Positions 1 to 7,801 of a DNA stretch of 64,000 nucleotides are shown one piece after another; positions within the stretch are counted from its first letter, which is position 1; each line of letters starts with the position of its first letter. The notes under the pieces were generated by a model, which had not been told where the DNA came from, searched no databases, and worked only from the letters and a program-made list of their open reading frames with translations. Both the position numbers and the translations under genes were made by a program. The stretch comes from G020348185 sp964525045 (GTDB lineage: Bacteria > Nitrospirota > Nitrospiria > Nitrospirales > UBA8639): assembly GCA_964525045.1 (NCBI GenBank), contig CAZGFD010000002.1:124001-188000 (forward strand), read 5' to 3'.

Positions 1-1
1 G

Positions 2-238
2 CACGGCGCTACTGAGGAGGATTTGTGGGGCTTAGAATGGTTTAATAACCGTCTGTACGTTTCTAGTCTTCATTTTGTTTACGAGCTGGAAGGTAATGCT
101 TTGACCACGGTTGATATGGGTGATGAACCCCCACCGTCAACCTGTTACCATCTCAGCGCAGCCGATGGGATTATGTGGTCAATTGGTGCCAAGGATGTCA
201 TGGAATTTGATGGCCGAATTTGGTCTCGTGTCGTGTAA
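2..238 (+). CDS. C-terminal part of a beta-propeller-like protein (partial at window start)
   Basis: The reading frame is open from the window edge, so only about the last 78 residues of a longer protein are present. The visible part has short aromatic and glycine-rich strands (LWGLEWFNNRLYVSS, then IMWSIGAKDVMEFDG), as in the blades of a WD40- or PQQ-like propeller. It ends 24 nt before the TIGR02270 gene, in the same direction, so the two are probably co-transcribed. TIGR02270 genes often sit in type VI or related effector loci beside small propeller proteins, which makes an accessory role there plausible. The exact family cannot be told from this fragment. Confidence 0.55.
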   Translation, partial: HGATEEDLWGLEWFNNRLYVSSLHFVYELEGNALTTVDMGDEPPPSTCYHLSAADGIMWSIGAKDVMEFDGRIWSRVV

Positions 239-262
239 AAATAGGAATAGATAAAAATACCT

Positions 263-1498
263 ATGGTTCTTGACATTATCCTGACACAACATGGGGAGGA
301 AGCAGCCTTTCTGTGGTTATTGCGTGAAGGGGCGGTTAAGGCCCCGCATTACACCCTGAAAGATTTAGAGAAGCATGATACTCGGATTGAAGCTCATCTC
401 GATGGCTTGCGGATTGCGGGAGATCCGGGATGGGAGATTTGTAAGGAGGCTCTGAGCCAGGAAGAGTCAGGCGAAGTATTTGCTGCGTCAGTTTTAGCAT
501 TTGAATGTGGTGCACAAGGACGGATTAGCGCTGTATTGGAGGCCGCCACAACTTCTTATGAACTCTCTCGGGGTGTGGTATCCGCTTTAGGCTGGTTACC
601 ATTTGAGCAAGGCTCTGCACACATCCAAAACCTCTTATCTTCCGAATCGCCCATTCTTCAACGGATTGGCATTGCGGCATGTTCGATACATCGGGAAGAC
701 CCGGGCCAACCTTTGACCGTCGCCCTTGGTCATGAGGACATGGCTTTGCGAGCCCGAGCCCTCAAAGCCGTTGGAGAGTTAGGCAGAATTGATCTCAAGA
801 AGTCCGTGACTACAAATTTGAACAGCGAAGACGTACCGTGCCGGTTCTGGGCGGCCTGGTCAGCAGCGATCCTCGGAGAGGAGTCTGCTATTCCGATCTT
901 GCGTGACCTGGGAGTGAGTGGGGGATCATTGGCAGAACAAGCCAATGCACTCGCTTTACGCCGCATGGCTCTTGACGAGGCTCATGCCTGGCAACGTGAG
1001 TTGGCGAGCCGGACAGAATTTCATCGACTAGCTGTACAAGGTGTTGGCGTGATCGGCGATCCGATTTCAATGCCGTGGTTGATTGAACAAATGGCTATAC
1101 CCGAAGTTGCCCGAGTGGCAGGTGAATCGTTCAGCATGATCACGGGTATTGACCTGGCGTATGACGATTTAGATGGAGAATGGCCTGAAGGATTTGAGAC
1201 GGGGCCGACGGAGGAGCCTGAAGACGAAAATGTCGAGATGGATGCCGACGAGGATTTGCCATGGCCCAATCAGGAGTTAAATCAAAAATGGTGGAGCAAC
1301 AATAAACTTCAGTTTCGAAACGGTACCCGCTATCTGTGCGGACAACCAATGACCATCGAATCGCTAAACTATGTTCTCTTAACCGGGTATCAACGTCAGC
1401 GAATAGCTGCGGCCATCGAACTGTCCATGCGCCAGCCTGGGCAACCCCTCTTCGAAACCCGCGCGCCGGGTTTCTGGCAGAAACAACTTTTGGGGTGA
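263..1498 (+). CDS. TIGR02270 family HEAT-like protein
   Basis: This 411-residue protein matches the conserved TIGR02270 pattern as I remember it. The N-terminus has EEAAFLWLLREGAV, APHYTLKDL and EAHLDGLRIAGDPGW; the C-terminal third has MITGIDLAYDDLDG followed by an acidic stretch, and then LPWPN and RYLCGQPM. The middle (roughly residues 80-290) is built of degenerate helical repeats like HEAT/armadillo units. No signal peptide or membrane segment is visible, so it should be cytoplasmic. The molecular function is unknown. The family is recurrently found in type VI secretion or PAAR-effector neighbourhoods, and the toxin-like gene downstream fits that. The ATG start is preceded by an A-rich stretch without a clear Shine-Dalgarno, and translational coupling to the upstream gene is possible. 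Confidence 0.85.
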   Translation: MVLDIILTQHGEEAAFLWLLREGAVKAPHYTLKDLEKHDTRIEAHLDGLRIAGDPGWEICKEALSQEESGEVFAASVLAFECGAQGRISAVLEAATTSYELSRGVVSALGWLPFEQGSAHIQNLLSSESPILQRIGIAACSIHREDPGQPLTVALGHEDMALRARALKAVGELGRIDLKKSVTTNLNSEDVPCRFWAAWSAAILGEESAIPILRDLGVSGGSLAEQANALALRRMALDEAHAWQRELASRTEFHRLAVQGVGVIGDPISMPWLIEQMAIPEVARVAGESFSMITGIDLAYDDLDGEWPEGFETGPTEEPEDENVEMDADEDLPWPNQELNQKWWSNNKLQFRNGTRYLCGQPMTIESLNYVLLTGYQRQRIAAAIELSMRQPGQPLFETRAPGFWQKQLLG

Positions 1499-1851
1499 CA
1501 TGGCAAGCAGGGTATGGCAGCCACCTGGTCTGCCGGAAGTACATAAAATAAATGGGGCTTTGGCAAGATTAGGGAGGATAGTCATTAATGCCTTAAGGTC
1601 TCGAAGATATTTATGATGCCATCAACCTTTTAAATAAAGTCCAGCTAGTCATGGTCACATGCATTTAGCAATAAGTCCGAGTGAGATTGGCGTCAGGTAC
1701 CAGACAATTGCCAAACATGCGATCGATTTACTTCGGTGGAAATATTTATCAGGATGAAATTGGATTCAAGGATCTCGGTCATATTGATTCTACCAACCGG
1801 CAGGTTGATGGGGATATGTATTAGAGAACATAAACTGAGAGAGGATTAAAA
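1499..1851 (+). other. Intergenic stretch with one possible micro-ORF
   Basis: No convincing gene is visible. A 35-codon ORF at 1717-1824 (ATG to TAG) reads MRSIYFGGNIYQDEIGFKDL at its start and has protein-like composition. It could be a decayed end of a PAAR-locus gene, but I recognise no family. The stretch ends with GAGAGGA, a good ribosome binding site about 7 nt before the ATG at 1852. Confidence 0.3.
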
Positions 1852-3087
1852 ATGGCAGGCTCTCGCATACCAGGCCCAATTGGCGCACAAGCCGGAATCG
1901 GACATGATCTTCGCCCCACCAAATATGTTGGAGCTCCACATGCATCATTTTGTCAAGCCGGGCCAATACGCGAGGGAGGTTTGACGCCGGAAGAAGAGGA
2001 ATTGGCGCTCGACGTTGCCCAGATCGTTTTGGACATTGTGGGCATTTTTGAGCCGACACCGTTTGCTGACGGAACGAATGCGCTCATTTCGATTGGCCGC
2101 GGCGACTGGCTTGGGGCGACCTTGAGTGGGATCAGCATCATTCCATATATCGGCGACTTGGCAAAATTTGGAAAGCTACCCCGCTATTCGCAGAAGCTGT
2201 ATGATGCGATTCGACTCGCAAGAAACCATGCAGAGTTTGCGAAGCTGGTGAGGCCAGCACTCGAAAACCTGAAAAAAGTCGTTGATTCGATTCCCACAGA
2301 CATTTCACCAGAGTTGACGAAGATGGTCAACAAGATTAAGCGGCCCTTAGACAGTTACCTGGGATTGGCGAAAGTTGCTCGCCGTTTATCTCTTACCGAA
2401 CGCCTCGTAATTGCACGGCTCGGAAGCCTTCAAAACGTCGGGGATTTGGTTTGGCGAAACATCGAGACTGCAAGAAACTACTTCATCTACCATTGGGTAC
2501 CTGAGAAAAAGATGATAGAGGCCCTCAAGGGCATGGATGTGCACAATACCATCGAGATCGGCGGTATCAAGAAAGGCGATGTAATCCGACAAGCGATGCA
2601 AAATCCAGATGAGCCCGGTGAATGGTTCCTTAAGGCAGGGAGTGGAGTTGGCGAGGAAAGTATGGCTATCGCGCACGGCAACCGAGTGGTCAAGGATTTT
2701 GAAGTATTGGAGTCACAGTCTGTCTTAATATCGAAGGCTTACGACATTGATGACGCCTTCACTGTGGGTGGCCATAAAGAGTTTGTCAAGAAAAAGATAG
2801 ACGGTAAACGACAATGGGTTGAAAGACCGCAAGCCGGTAAAGGAGGTTTAACGATAAGAAAAGCCCAGACGGAATTGGTTTACGATCCCCAAACGTCCCA
2901 AATCAAGGTCAAAGCGGTCAGGGACAAAAAGACTAAAAAGTTCGTAGTGTCGACAGCAGTAACTGCACGTGGCGGAGGAACCCAGTATTACTTGCCAAAG
3001 TCGGCGCAAACAAGGGACGGGCGCCTGCTCCTAAAAGTAACCACGAGGGCTGGCAAGCATGGCGCGAAGCCCAAGGGTGAAGAATAA
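1852..3087 (+). CDS. Polymorphic-toxin-like protein with pre-toxin domain and unassigned C-terminal domain
   Basis: The 411-residue protein starts with the short SRIPGPIG leader (residues 4-11) common in proteins delivered by type VI or contractile injection systems. Residues 50-112 form the hydrophobic linker domain typical of polymorphic toxins: DVAQIVLDIVGIFEPTP, then GRGDWLGATLSGISIIPYIG and GDLAKFGKLPRY. The region from about 120 to 210 is helical. The last ~190 residues are rich in Lys, Gly and beta-strand pattern and match no toxin fold I can name, so this would be the toxin payload if the gene is an effector. No full PAAR repeat or signal peptide is seen. No intact immunity gene follows, only decayed sequence. 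The ribosome binding site GAGAGGA supports the start. Effector identity is inference from the linker domain and context. Confidence 0.7.
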   Translation: MAGSRIPGPIGAQAGIGHDLRPTKYVGAPHASFCQAGPIREGGLTPEEEELALDVAQIVLDIVGIFEPTPFADGTNALISIGRGDWLGATLSGISIIPYIGDLAKFGKLPRYSQKLYDAIRLARNHAEFAKLVRPALENLKKVVDSIPTDISPELTKMVNKIKRPLDSYLGLAKVARRLSLTERLVIARLGSLQNVGDLVWRNIETARNYFIYHWVPEKKMIEALKGMDVHNTIEIGGIKKGDVIRQAMQNPDEPGEWFLKAGSGVGEESMAIAHGNRVVKDFEVLESQSVLISKAYDIDDAFTVGGHKEFVKKKIDGKRQWVERPQAGKGGLTIRKAQTELVYDPQTSQIKVKAVRDKKTKKFVVSTAVTARGGGTQYYLPKSAQTRDGRLLLKVTTRAGKHGAKPKGEE

Positions 3088-3120
3088 ACATTAAAATAGG
3101 GTCGCTCCTTGACATGCTAA

Positions 3121-3380
3121 CACAACCATCTAATCTCTTTGATTTCCTGCCCGATTCCGAGATCGATGCGTATGGTCCGGTTGGTCATGGTTTTTATTCA
3201 TATTCAAGCGCACTCTAGGCTAATACTGCCCGTGCACTTCTTGGTGGTTTTTATCGTCTACCAGATAGGGCACGATGTCGTAGGCGAAACCCCCGCCTCT
3301 CTGTTCCCCCTACATATCAAATTGTCCATCGTGGTCCGCATCAGCCCAGTAGAACAAAGGGAACTCTTTCGTCAATCATT
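3121..3380 (-). pseudogene. Decayed minus-strand gene remnant with EF-hand-like motif
   Basis: No open frame spans this stretch, but read on the minus strand it gives protein-like pieces broken by in-frame stops. They are FPLFYWADADHDGQFDM (about 3310-3361), then YDIVPYLVDDKNHQEVHGQY after one stop, then a third piece after another stop. A shifted frame near 3130-3190 reads TIRIDLGIGQEIKEIRWL. DADHDGQFD fits the calcium-loop pattern DxDxDGxxD. I infer a degraded gene, perhaps of a calcium-binding or immunity protein, lying just beyond the toxin-like gene. The overlapping plus-strand ORF at 3139-3462 has unnatural composition and is probably not real. Confidence 0.35.
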
Positions 3381-3550
3381 AGGCCAAGTAGACTTTCTCG
3401 TGAGGAGTTTAAGCTCTGAACGGAGGGAGCAGGCGCGCAAGAAATTCCCACCCTTTTCCTGATTTCGCACTTATACCCGCCGATTATCCAGTCCCAGTTT
3501 TCCCCTGGTCCCAATTGCGAGCAGACCGCCTCAAGTGAGGAATTGTATAT

Positions 3551-3576
3551 ATAAGAAAGGAGACTTTCTTATTTTT
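3551..3576 (+). terminator. Perfect hairpin with T-run, intrinsic-terminator-like
   Basis: ATAAGAAAG (3551-3559), the tetraloop GAGA (3560-3563) and the exact complement CTTTCTTAT (3564-3572) form a 9-bp stem followed by TTTT. The stem is AT-rich, so it may be weak. It lies 460 nt after the toxin-like gene and before the sigma-54 promoter, where it could insulate the two transcription units. Confidence 0.5.
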
Positions 3577-4056
3577 ACAAACTTCTTAGAGGAAAATTCC
3601 TTGTCGTCAAGGAGGTGGGTTGGAGCGTGCGATTGGCAGGGGGATAGGAGGGGTGGATTATACCCGGATCAGTCGAAAGCGTGGAGAGCTGAGGCGAGCG
3701 GTGCAAGAGAATGAAGAGGCCAAAACACTTTTCCAAAAAGAGGAGGCTGCCTTACTGACTCACGAGTAAAGAATTGACCCTATGATCCCATTGCCCTGGA
3801 TATAGCCCCACATTTCACAACCCCTGATTCCCATTCTCCCAGGCGGCAATAACTGTAGACTTCCGTCCCTTAGTTTCGAGAAGCCCTCAACAGGGAATTT
3901 CATTTCAAAGTTTTAAAATGATTTAAAAGCCTTAACGTTATTTACAAGTTTCAAACACTTTCACCTCAACGATTTTCAAAAAGAATATTCTCGTTTTCAT
4001 GAATGAAATTATATAGTTAGAGCTGAGCATTTCTCATGAGGTTTGTTGGCTATGGC
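3577..4056 (+). other. Intergenic stretch upstream of the sigma-54 promoter
   Basis: It contains no convincing gene. A short frame at about 3618-3770 would give a charged 49-residue peptide with VDYTRISRKRGELRRAV and a stop at TAA. AAGGAGG lies only a few nt before its TTG, which is too close for a good start, so it may be a gene remnant. The AT-rich part at 3890-4020 could host activator or IHF binding upstream of the promoter at 4057, but I see no clear palindrome. Confidence 0.3.
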
Positions 4057-4073
4057 TTGGTATGAGGCTTGCT
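4057..4073 (+). promoter_or_regulatory. Sigma-54 (RpoN) -24/-12 promoter
   Basis: TTGGTATGAGGCTTGCT matches the sigma-54 consensus YTGGYRYR-N4-TTGCW at every constrained position, with the required GG-to-GC spacing. The predicted transcription start is near 4083, about 58 nt before the ATG at 4141, leaving room for the AAGGAGGA ribosome binding site at about 4127. A gene for a sigma-54 activator with an FHA domain lies 2.3 kb away (6448-7797), making it the obvious candidate regulator by proximity. Confidence 0.7.
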
Positions 4074-4140
4074 ATTACTAAGATGTTATGAACCGGAGCA
4101 AACCTAACACAATCATTCAGGAACCAAGGAGGAAGTCATC

Positions 4141-4587
4141 ATGAACACCAATATTCACCAAATTAATGTTCCATTCAAAAATTCCATGGGAACAGTCTCG
4201 AGTCTGATCGGAGCCTTGTTCTTGAGTGCGGGGTGTGTGAGGAGTCAGCACATGCTCGTAGCGCTATTGGGTGGAATCCTACTGCTGGGAGTCTCACCAG
4301 CCTTCGCCGAGGGACCAGAACTTTCAGACCAGGAGGTGCTTCAGGCTTGGGGCCAGTCTCAGATGGAGGTGCAACCAAATTCCCAACCGTCCACACGGAA
4401 GCGAACACAGGGACCCCAATTGCTCACGGAAGAGGAACTCGACCGGGTGAACGCCGGAGGGTTTGCTGATTATACCTCCGTGCGAAATAGTACCATTTTT
4501 ATGCGGCCTTTGGGGTTGGCACCGGCCAAAATTGACGAACCCGGCCCAATGATGCCAATGAAGCCAAAGCCTATGCCTACTACATGA
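4141..4587 (+). CDS. Small exported protein with double-glycine-like motif
   Basis: This 148-residue protein has no family I recognise. A hydrophobic segment at about residues 37-56 ending in SPAFA-EG looks like a signal peptide with a signal peptidase I site. It is preceded by an unusually long N-terminal extension that contains a second hydrophobic patch (residues 18-30). The mature part is short, with TEEELDRVNAGG at about residues 98-109. This resembles the ELxxVxGG leader motif of bacteriocin-type peptides, although here it lies inside an apparently secreted protein. The C-terminus is rich in Pro and Met. AAGGAGGA 8 nt upstream supports the start. A sigma-54 promoter precedes it. Function is unknown; a secreted signal, envelope protein or modified peptide precursor are all possible. 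Confidence 0.7.
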   Translation: MNTNIHQINVPFKNSMGTVSSLIGALFLSAGCVRSQHMLVALLGGILLLGVSPAFAEGPELSDQEVLQAWGQSQMEVQPNSQPSTRKRTQGPQLLTEEELDRVNAGGFADYTSVRNSTIFMRPLGLAPAKIDEPGPMMPMKPKPMPTT

Positions 4588-4724
4588 CAGGGCGTCAATT
4601 ACACGCGATGGGGCTACTCACTGGGACGCCCCTTCGCGCTTCTCCTCATAGAAATCCGCTCTTTATCCAATCAATCAAAAAATTTTCTCTTTATTCGTCC
4701 CCTCCGACCGTCCCCTCCCCACAC

Positions 4725-4753
4725 TTAACATTTCAGGACTTTTGCGTCATAAT
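4725..4753 (+). promoter_or_regulatory. Sigma-70-type promoter for the FHA-transglycosylase gene
   Basis: TTAACA (4725-4730) and CATAAT (4748-4753) are each one mismatch from consensus and are separated by the ideal 17 nt. Transcription would start near 4760, giving a leader of about 30 nt to the ATG at 4791. A 7-bp inverted repeat (GGGCGTC at 4590-4596, GACGCCC at 4625-4631) lies between the preceding gene and this promoter; it lacks a T-run. Confidence 0.6.
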
Positions 4754-4790
4754 TTATGAATGCTGACTCCGTATCTCGAGAGTTGAACTC

Positions 4791-6410
4791 ATGTCAGATG
4801 ATAGTACTGTCCCGCTCTCCACACTTTTTCCCGTGACCGTGCGGGTGGAGAAAGGAATTATTAAGGAACGTGAGTTTCGCTTTGATTCCACGTTTCGTAT
4901 TGGACGTTCACCCGAGTGTGAATTGCATTTTTTGGACCGGTCTGTCAGTAAGACTCATGCAAAAATTCAGTTCGAAGGAACGCAGTGGTGGATAGAGGAT
5001 CTCGGAAGTCGGCATGGAACGTTTTTGAACGGTGCTCGAATCCAACGGACATCGTTGCCTGATCAAGCCAAGGTGGAGCTTGGGTCTGGGGGACCTGTTC
5101 TTCACTTGACGATTGATTACCCTCTGGAAATCCCAGAGAAATCTCCCCAACGACTCGAAGCGACCTCTCTTTCCTTACCCCAAGAAAGTCTCGGCCCTCC
5201 GGAAGCCGACCCCCCCCCCGTGAGTCCGGTTCTTCCTTCCTCCATTTCTTCCGACGCGCCGCCTTCTTCTTCAGCATCCCAACCCTCAGGTTCTCTGACC
5301 CAAATTATCAGACCCATTCTGGAAAGATCTTCCTCCGGAGGAGCCGGTCAGGAAACCATGATCATCATCAAGCATGCTTTCAGAAATATTTTAAAACAGC
5401 ATCTACGGAAATATCGGATGATCGTCGCGGTAATAGCTGGTCTTTCGATCTTGTTGGGCGCCGTCGCCTGGTTCCAGCATGTGAAGATAGAGAAAATGAA
5501 AGGCATGGCTTCGGACATCTTTTATTCAATGAAGACGATTGAGCTTCAACTTGCCCAGCTTGAAGACACGGTCCTCCAACATCTCTCGCCAGAACAGATC
5601 GAACAATTGCTGAAACGGGAGGAAGATCTTCGAGCGACGCAACAAAAGGCCGAGCAAGAATATGAACGGTTCTTGGACGAATTAGGGATCTATGCCAAGG
5701 ACATGAGTGTCCGGGATCGCAGCATTCTGCGTATGGCTCGGTTGTTTGGAGAATGCGAAGTCGATATGCCCGAAGGGTTTCTTCAGGAGGTAGAACGGTA
5801 TATCCAAAAATGGCAATCCACCGAACGCCTGCCCAAGGCCATTATGCGAGCCAAGGGCAAGGGGTATGGGGTGACTGTGGCTCAAGCTATGCTTGATCAG
5901 CATATGCCACCAGACTTTTTTTATCTGGCCCTTCAAGAGAGTAATTTTGATAATCGAGCGGTGGGTCCCAAAACGCGTTTTGGGATTGCCAAGGGACCCT
6001 GGCAATTTATCCCGGCTACGGCGGTGGAGTATGGTCTCAAGACGGGGCCACTGGTTGATATTCCCCAGTATGACCCTCGGGATGAACGCCATGACTTTAA
6101 AAAGGCGACTCGTGCCGCAGCTCGGTATTTGAAAGATATCTATAGCACTGAAGCTCAGGCATCAGGTTTATTGGTCATCGCTTCTTATAATTGGGGTCAA
6201 ACCCGCGTGAGAAAGCTCATTCACCAACTACCGAAGAATCCTAGAGAACGGAATTTTTGGCAGCTTCTTAAACAGTTCAAGATTCCGAAAGAAACCTATG
6301 ATTATGTGTTTTATATTTTTTCTGCGGCCGTGATCGCGAAAAATCCTGAGCTATTTGGATTTGAGTTTGAAAATCCTCTTGGGGGATCGAAAGAAGATTC
6401 CAGTACGTAG
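4791..6410 (+). CDS. FHA domain - membrane anchor - lytic transglycosylase fusion
   Basis: The 539-residue protein combines three parts. Residues 14-107 are an FHA phosphothreonine-binding domain with the conserved GRS (38-40), SxxH (53-56) and LNG (79-81) signatures. A Pro/Ser-rich linker follows, then one membrane helix (about 210-228). Residues 240-300 are predicted coiled coil, and residues 345-525 are a soluble lytic transglycosylase (SLT, lysozyme-like) domain with the likely catalytic Glu383 in LALQESNF, then GPWQFIPATA and ASYNWGQ. The topology implied is a cytoplasmic FHA and a periplasmic muramidase cleaving peptidoglycan glycan strands. An FHA domain on a transglycosylase is uncommon. 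It suggests that phosphorylation inside the cell, possibly by the kinases at 7.8-13.2 kb, recruits or tunes cell-wall cleavage. It has its own sigma-70-type promoter and converges on the FHA-sigma-54 gene. Confidence 0.88.
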   Translation: MSDDSTVPLSTLFPVTVRVEKGIIKEREFRFDSTFRIGRSPECELHFLDRSVSKTHAKIQFEGTQWWIEDLGSRHGTFLNGARIQRTSLPDQAKVELGSGGPVLHLTIDYPLEIPEKSPQRLEATSLSLPQESLGPPEADPPPVSPVLPSSISSDAPPSSSASQPSGSLTQIIRPILERSSSGGAGQETMIIIKHAFRNILKQHLRKYRMIVAVIAGLSILLGAVAWFQHVKIEKMKGMASDIFYSMKTIELQLAQLEDTVLQHLSPEQIEQLLKREEDLRATQQKAEQEYERFLDELGIYAKDMSVRDRSILRMARLFGECEVDMPEGFLQEVERYIQKWQSTERLPKAIMRAKGKGYGVTVAQAMLDQHMPPDFFYLALQESNFDNRAVGPKTRFGIAKGPWQFIPATAVEYGLKTGPLVDIPQYDPRDERHDFKKATRAAARYLKDIYSTEAQASGLLVIASYNWGQTRVRKLIHQLPKNPRERNFWQLLKQFKIPKETYDYVFYIFSAAVIAKNPELFGFEFENPLGGSKEDSST

Positions 6411-6447
6411 CCTTTTTGTGGTTTCAGTAACTAAGTTCCCCGTATGC

Positions 6448-7797
6448 CTAATGACTCCCTCGCGTGGACGATCGTGGGGCTTCAATCCCGTATTTCTTCA
6501 TTTTGTAATAAATGGTACCTCGGCTCACATTGAGAACCTTTGCGACTTTGGTTGTGTCCCATTGATGTTCGGTGAGGATTTGAATAAACGCTTGTTTGCT
6601 TAGAGCGTCCAGGGGGTTTTCCTGCTCGCCTCTTTCACTGGACATCCACATTGAGGCATCTTCCAGAAGCACCGCCTCATTGATGACATAGGAGGGGCGC
6701 GATCGAAGAGTAGCGCTGTAGAGAGTGTTTTCCAGTTGTCGAACATTCCCACTCCATTGGGCAGTTTGTAACCGATTCATCGCTTCATCTATTACGATTG
6801 GCTCAGTGCTTAAACCCAATTCATTGCCAATCTTTTTGACGAAGTGCTTCACCAGTAGCGGGACATCTTCCAACCGATCCCGTAAGGGAGGGATCTGAAT
6901 TTGGACAACTCTGAGTCTGTAGTAAAGATCGGCCCGGAAATTTCCTTCCTTGATATCCTTTTCAAGATCTCGATTGGTGGCGGCAATGACCCGAACATCC
7001 ACGGGGACTTCGCGGGCACTTCCCAGATGCATCACTGATTTCTCTTGAAGGAACCGAAGCAATTTGACCTGGGCGGTCATGCTGAGTTCCCCAATTTCGT
7101 CTAAAAATAAGGTTCCTGCAGCGGCTTCTTCAATTTTTCCCGCTTTGGCCGTTTGGGCCCCGGTGAATGCGCCTTTCTCATACCCAAACAGCTCGCTCTC
7201 AATCAGATCTAAAGGAATGGCTGCGCAGTTCACCGGCACAAATACCTTTCCCTTCCGTTGACTGACATCGTGTAAGGCCCGCGCGACGAGTTCTTTTCCC
7301 GTCCCATGTTCTCCACGAATTAACACGGTGGCTGGACTGTTGCCGACATCTTGAATGAGCCGGTACAGTTGCAGCATGCCTGGACTTTCACCGATGAGAC
7401 CTGTGAAATGGGAAGACGTGACTGAATGTTTGCCTACCGGTGCCTCTACAACCGGTCCAGGTGCGGATGGCTGTTTGGGTTTAATCGGAATGGGTTTGGT
7501 TTCATCTTCCTTAAGACTCAAACACTCGATCTCGAATGGGTATATAGCAAGCCGACAGCGAAAGGGGAGAACAACCGAATCGGATATCCTCCGGTTATCC
7601 ATTAAAATTCCATTCCTGCTCTTGTCATTAAGGCGTATTTGATCTCCCTGTTTTTCGATGATGGCTTCAAGGCGCGAAACGTGCGGATTCGACAGAACGA
7701 CATCGTTATCTTCTGAGCGTCCTATCGTGATGCGATCTTTGGAGATGACGATTCTGTGAATTAACGCTGATTCCAAAAACACTTTGAATTCAATCAT
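6448..7797 (-). CDS. FHA-domain sigma-54-dependent transcriptional activator
   Basis: The protein has an FHA domain (residues 1-95; GRS at 26-28, HVSR at 39-42, RNG at 61-63), a linker, an AAA+ sigma-54 activator domain and a C-terminal Fis-type helix-turn-helix. The AAA+ core shows Walker A GEHGTGKE (162-169), GAFTGA (209-214) and the Walker B region TLFLDEIG (229-236). GAFTGA contacts sigma-54, so this should be a true activator. The usual receiver domain is replaced by FHA, implying control through binding a phosphothreonine protein. The frame is open further upstream, but ATG at 7797 fits best: it starts 5 nt after the stop of the kinase gene, and the homologous remnant at 11152-11238 starts with the same MIEFK. 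Translation is probably coupled to the kinase. The promoter at 4057 is a candidate target. Confidence 0.92.
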   Translation of the reverse strand: MIEFKVFLESALIHRIVISKDRITIGRSEDNDVVLSNPHVSRLEAIIEKQGDQIRLNDKSRNGILMDNRRISDSVVLPFRCRLAIYPFEIECLSLKEDETKPIPIKPKQPSAPGPVVEAPVGKHSVTSSHFTGLIGESPGMLQLYRLIQDVGNSPATVLIRGEHGTGKELVARALHDVSQRKGKVFVPVNCAAIPLDLIESELFGYEKGAFTGAQTAKAGKIEEAAAGTLFLDEIGELSMTAQVKLLRFLQEKSVMHLGSAREVPVDVRVIAATNRDLEKDIKEGNFRADLYYRLRVVQIQIPPLRDRLEDVPLLVKHFVKKIGNELGLSTEPIVIDEAMNRLQTAQWSGNVRQLENTLYSATLRSRPSYVINEAVLLEDASMWMSSERGEQENPLDALSKQAFIQILTEHQWDTTKVAKVLNVSRGTIYYKMKKYGIEAPRSSTRGSH

Positions 7798-7801
7798 GGC
7801 T

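Noticed and set aside
3139..3462. Plus-strand frame of 107 codons after the toxin-like gene
   Set aside because: No ribosome binding site and an unnatural composition; minus-strand reading of the same DNA looks more like real protein remnants.
4590..4631. 7-bp GC-rich inverted repeat as terminator of the small exported gene
   Set aside because: Loop of 28 nt and no T-run afterwards.
4584..4766. 60-codon frame just after the small exported protein
   Set aside because: Runs across the hairpin and the sigma-70 promoter of the next gene and has no family or ribosome binding site.
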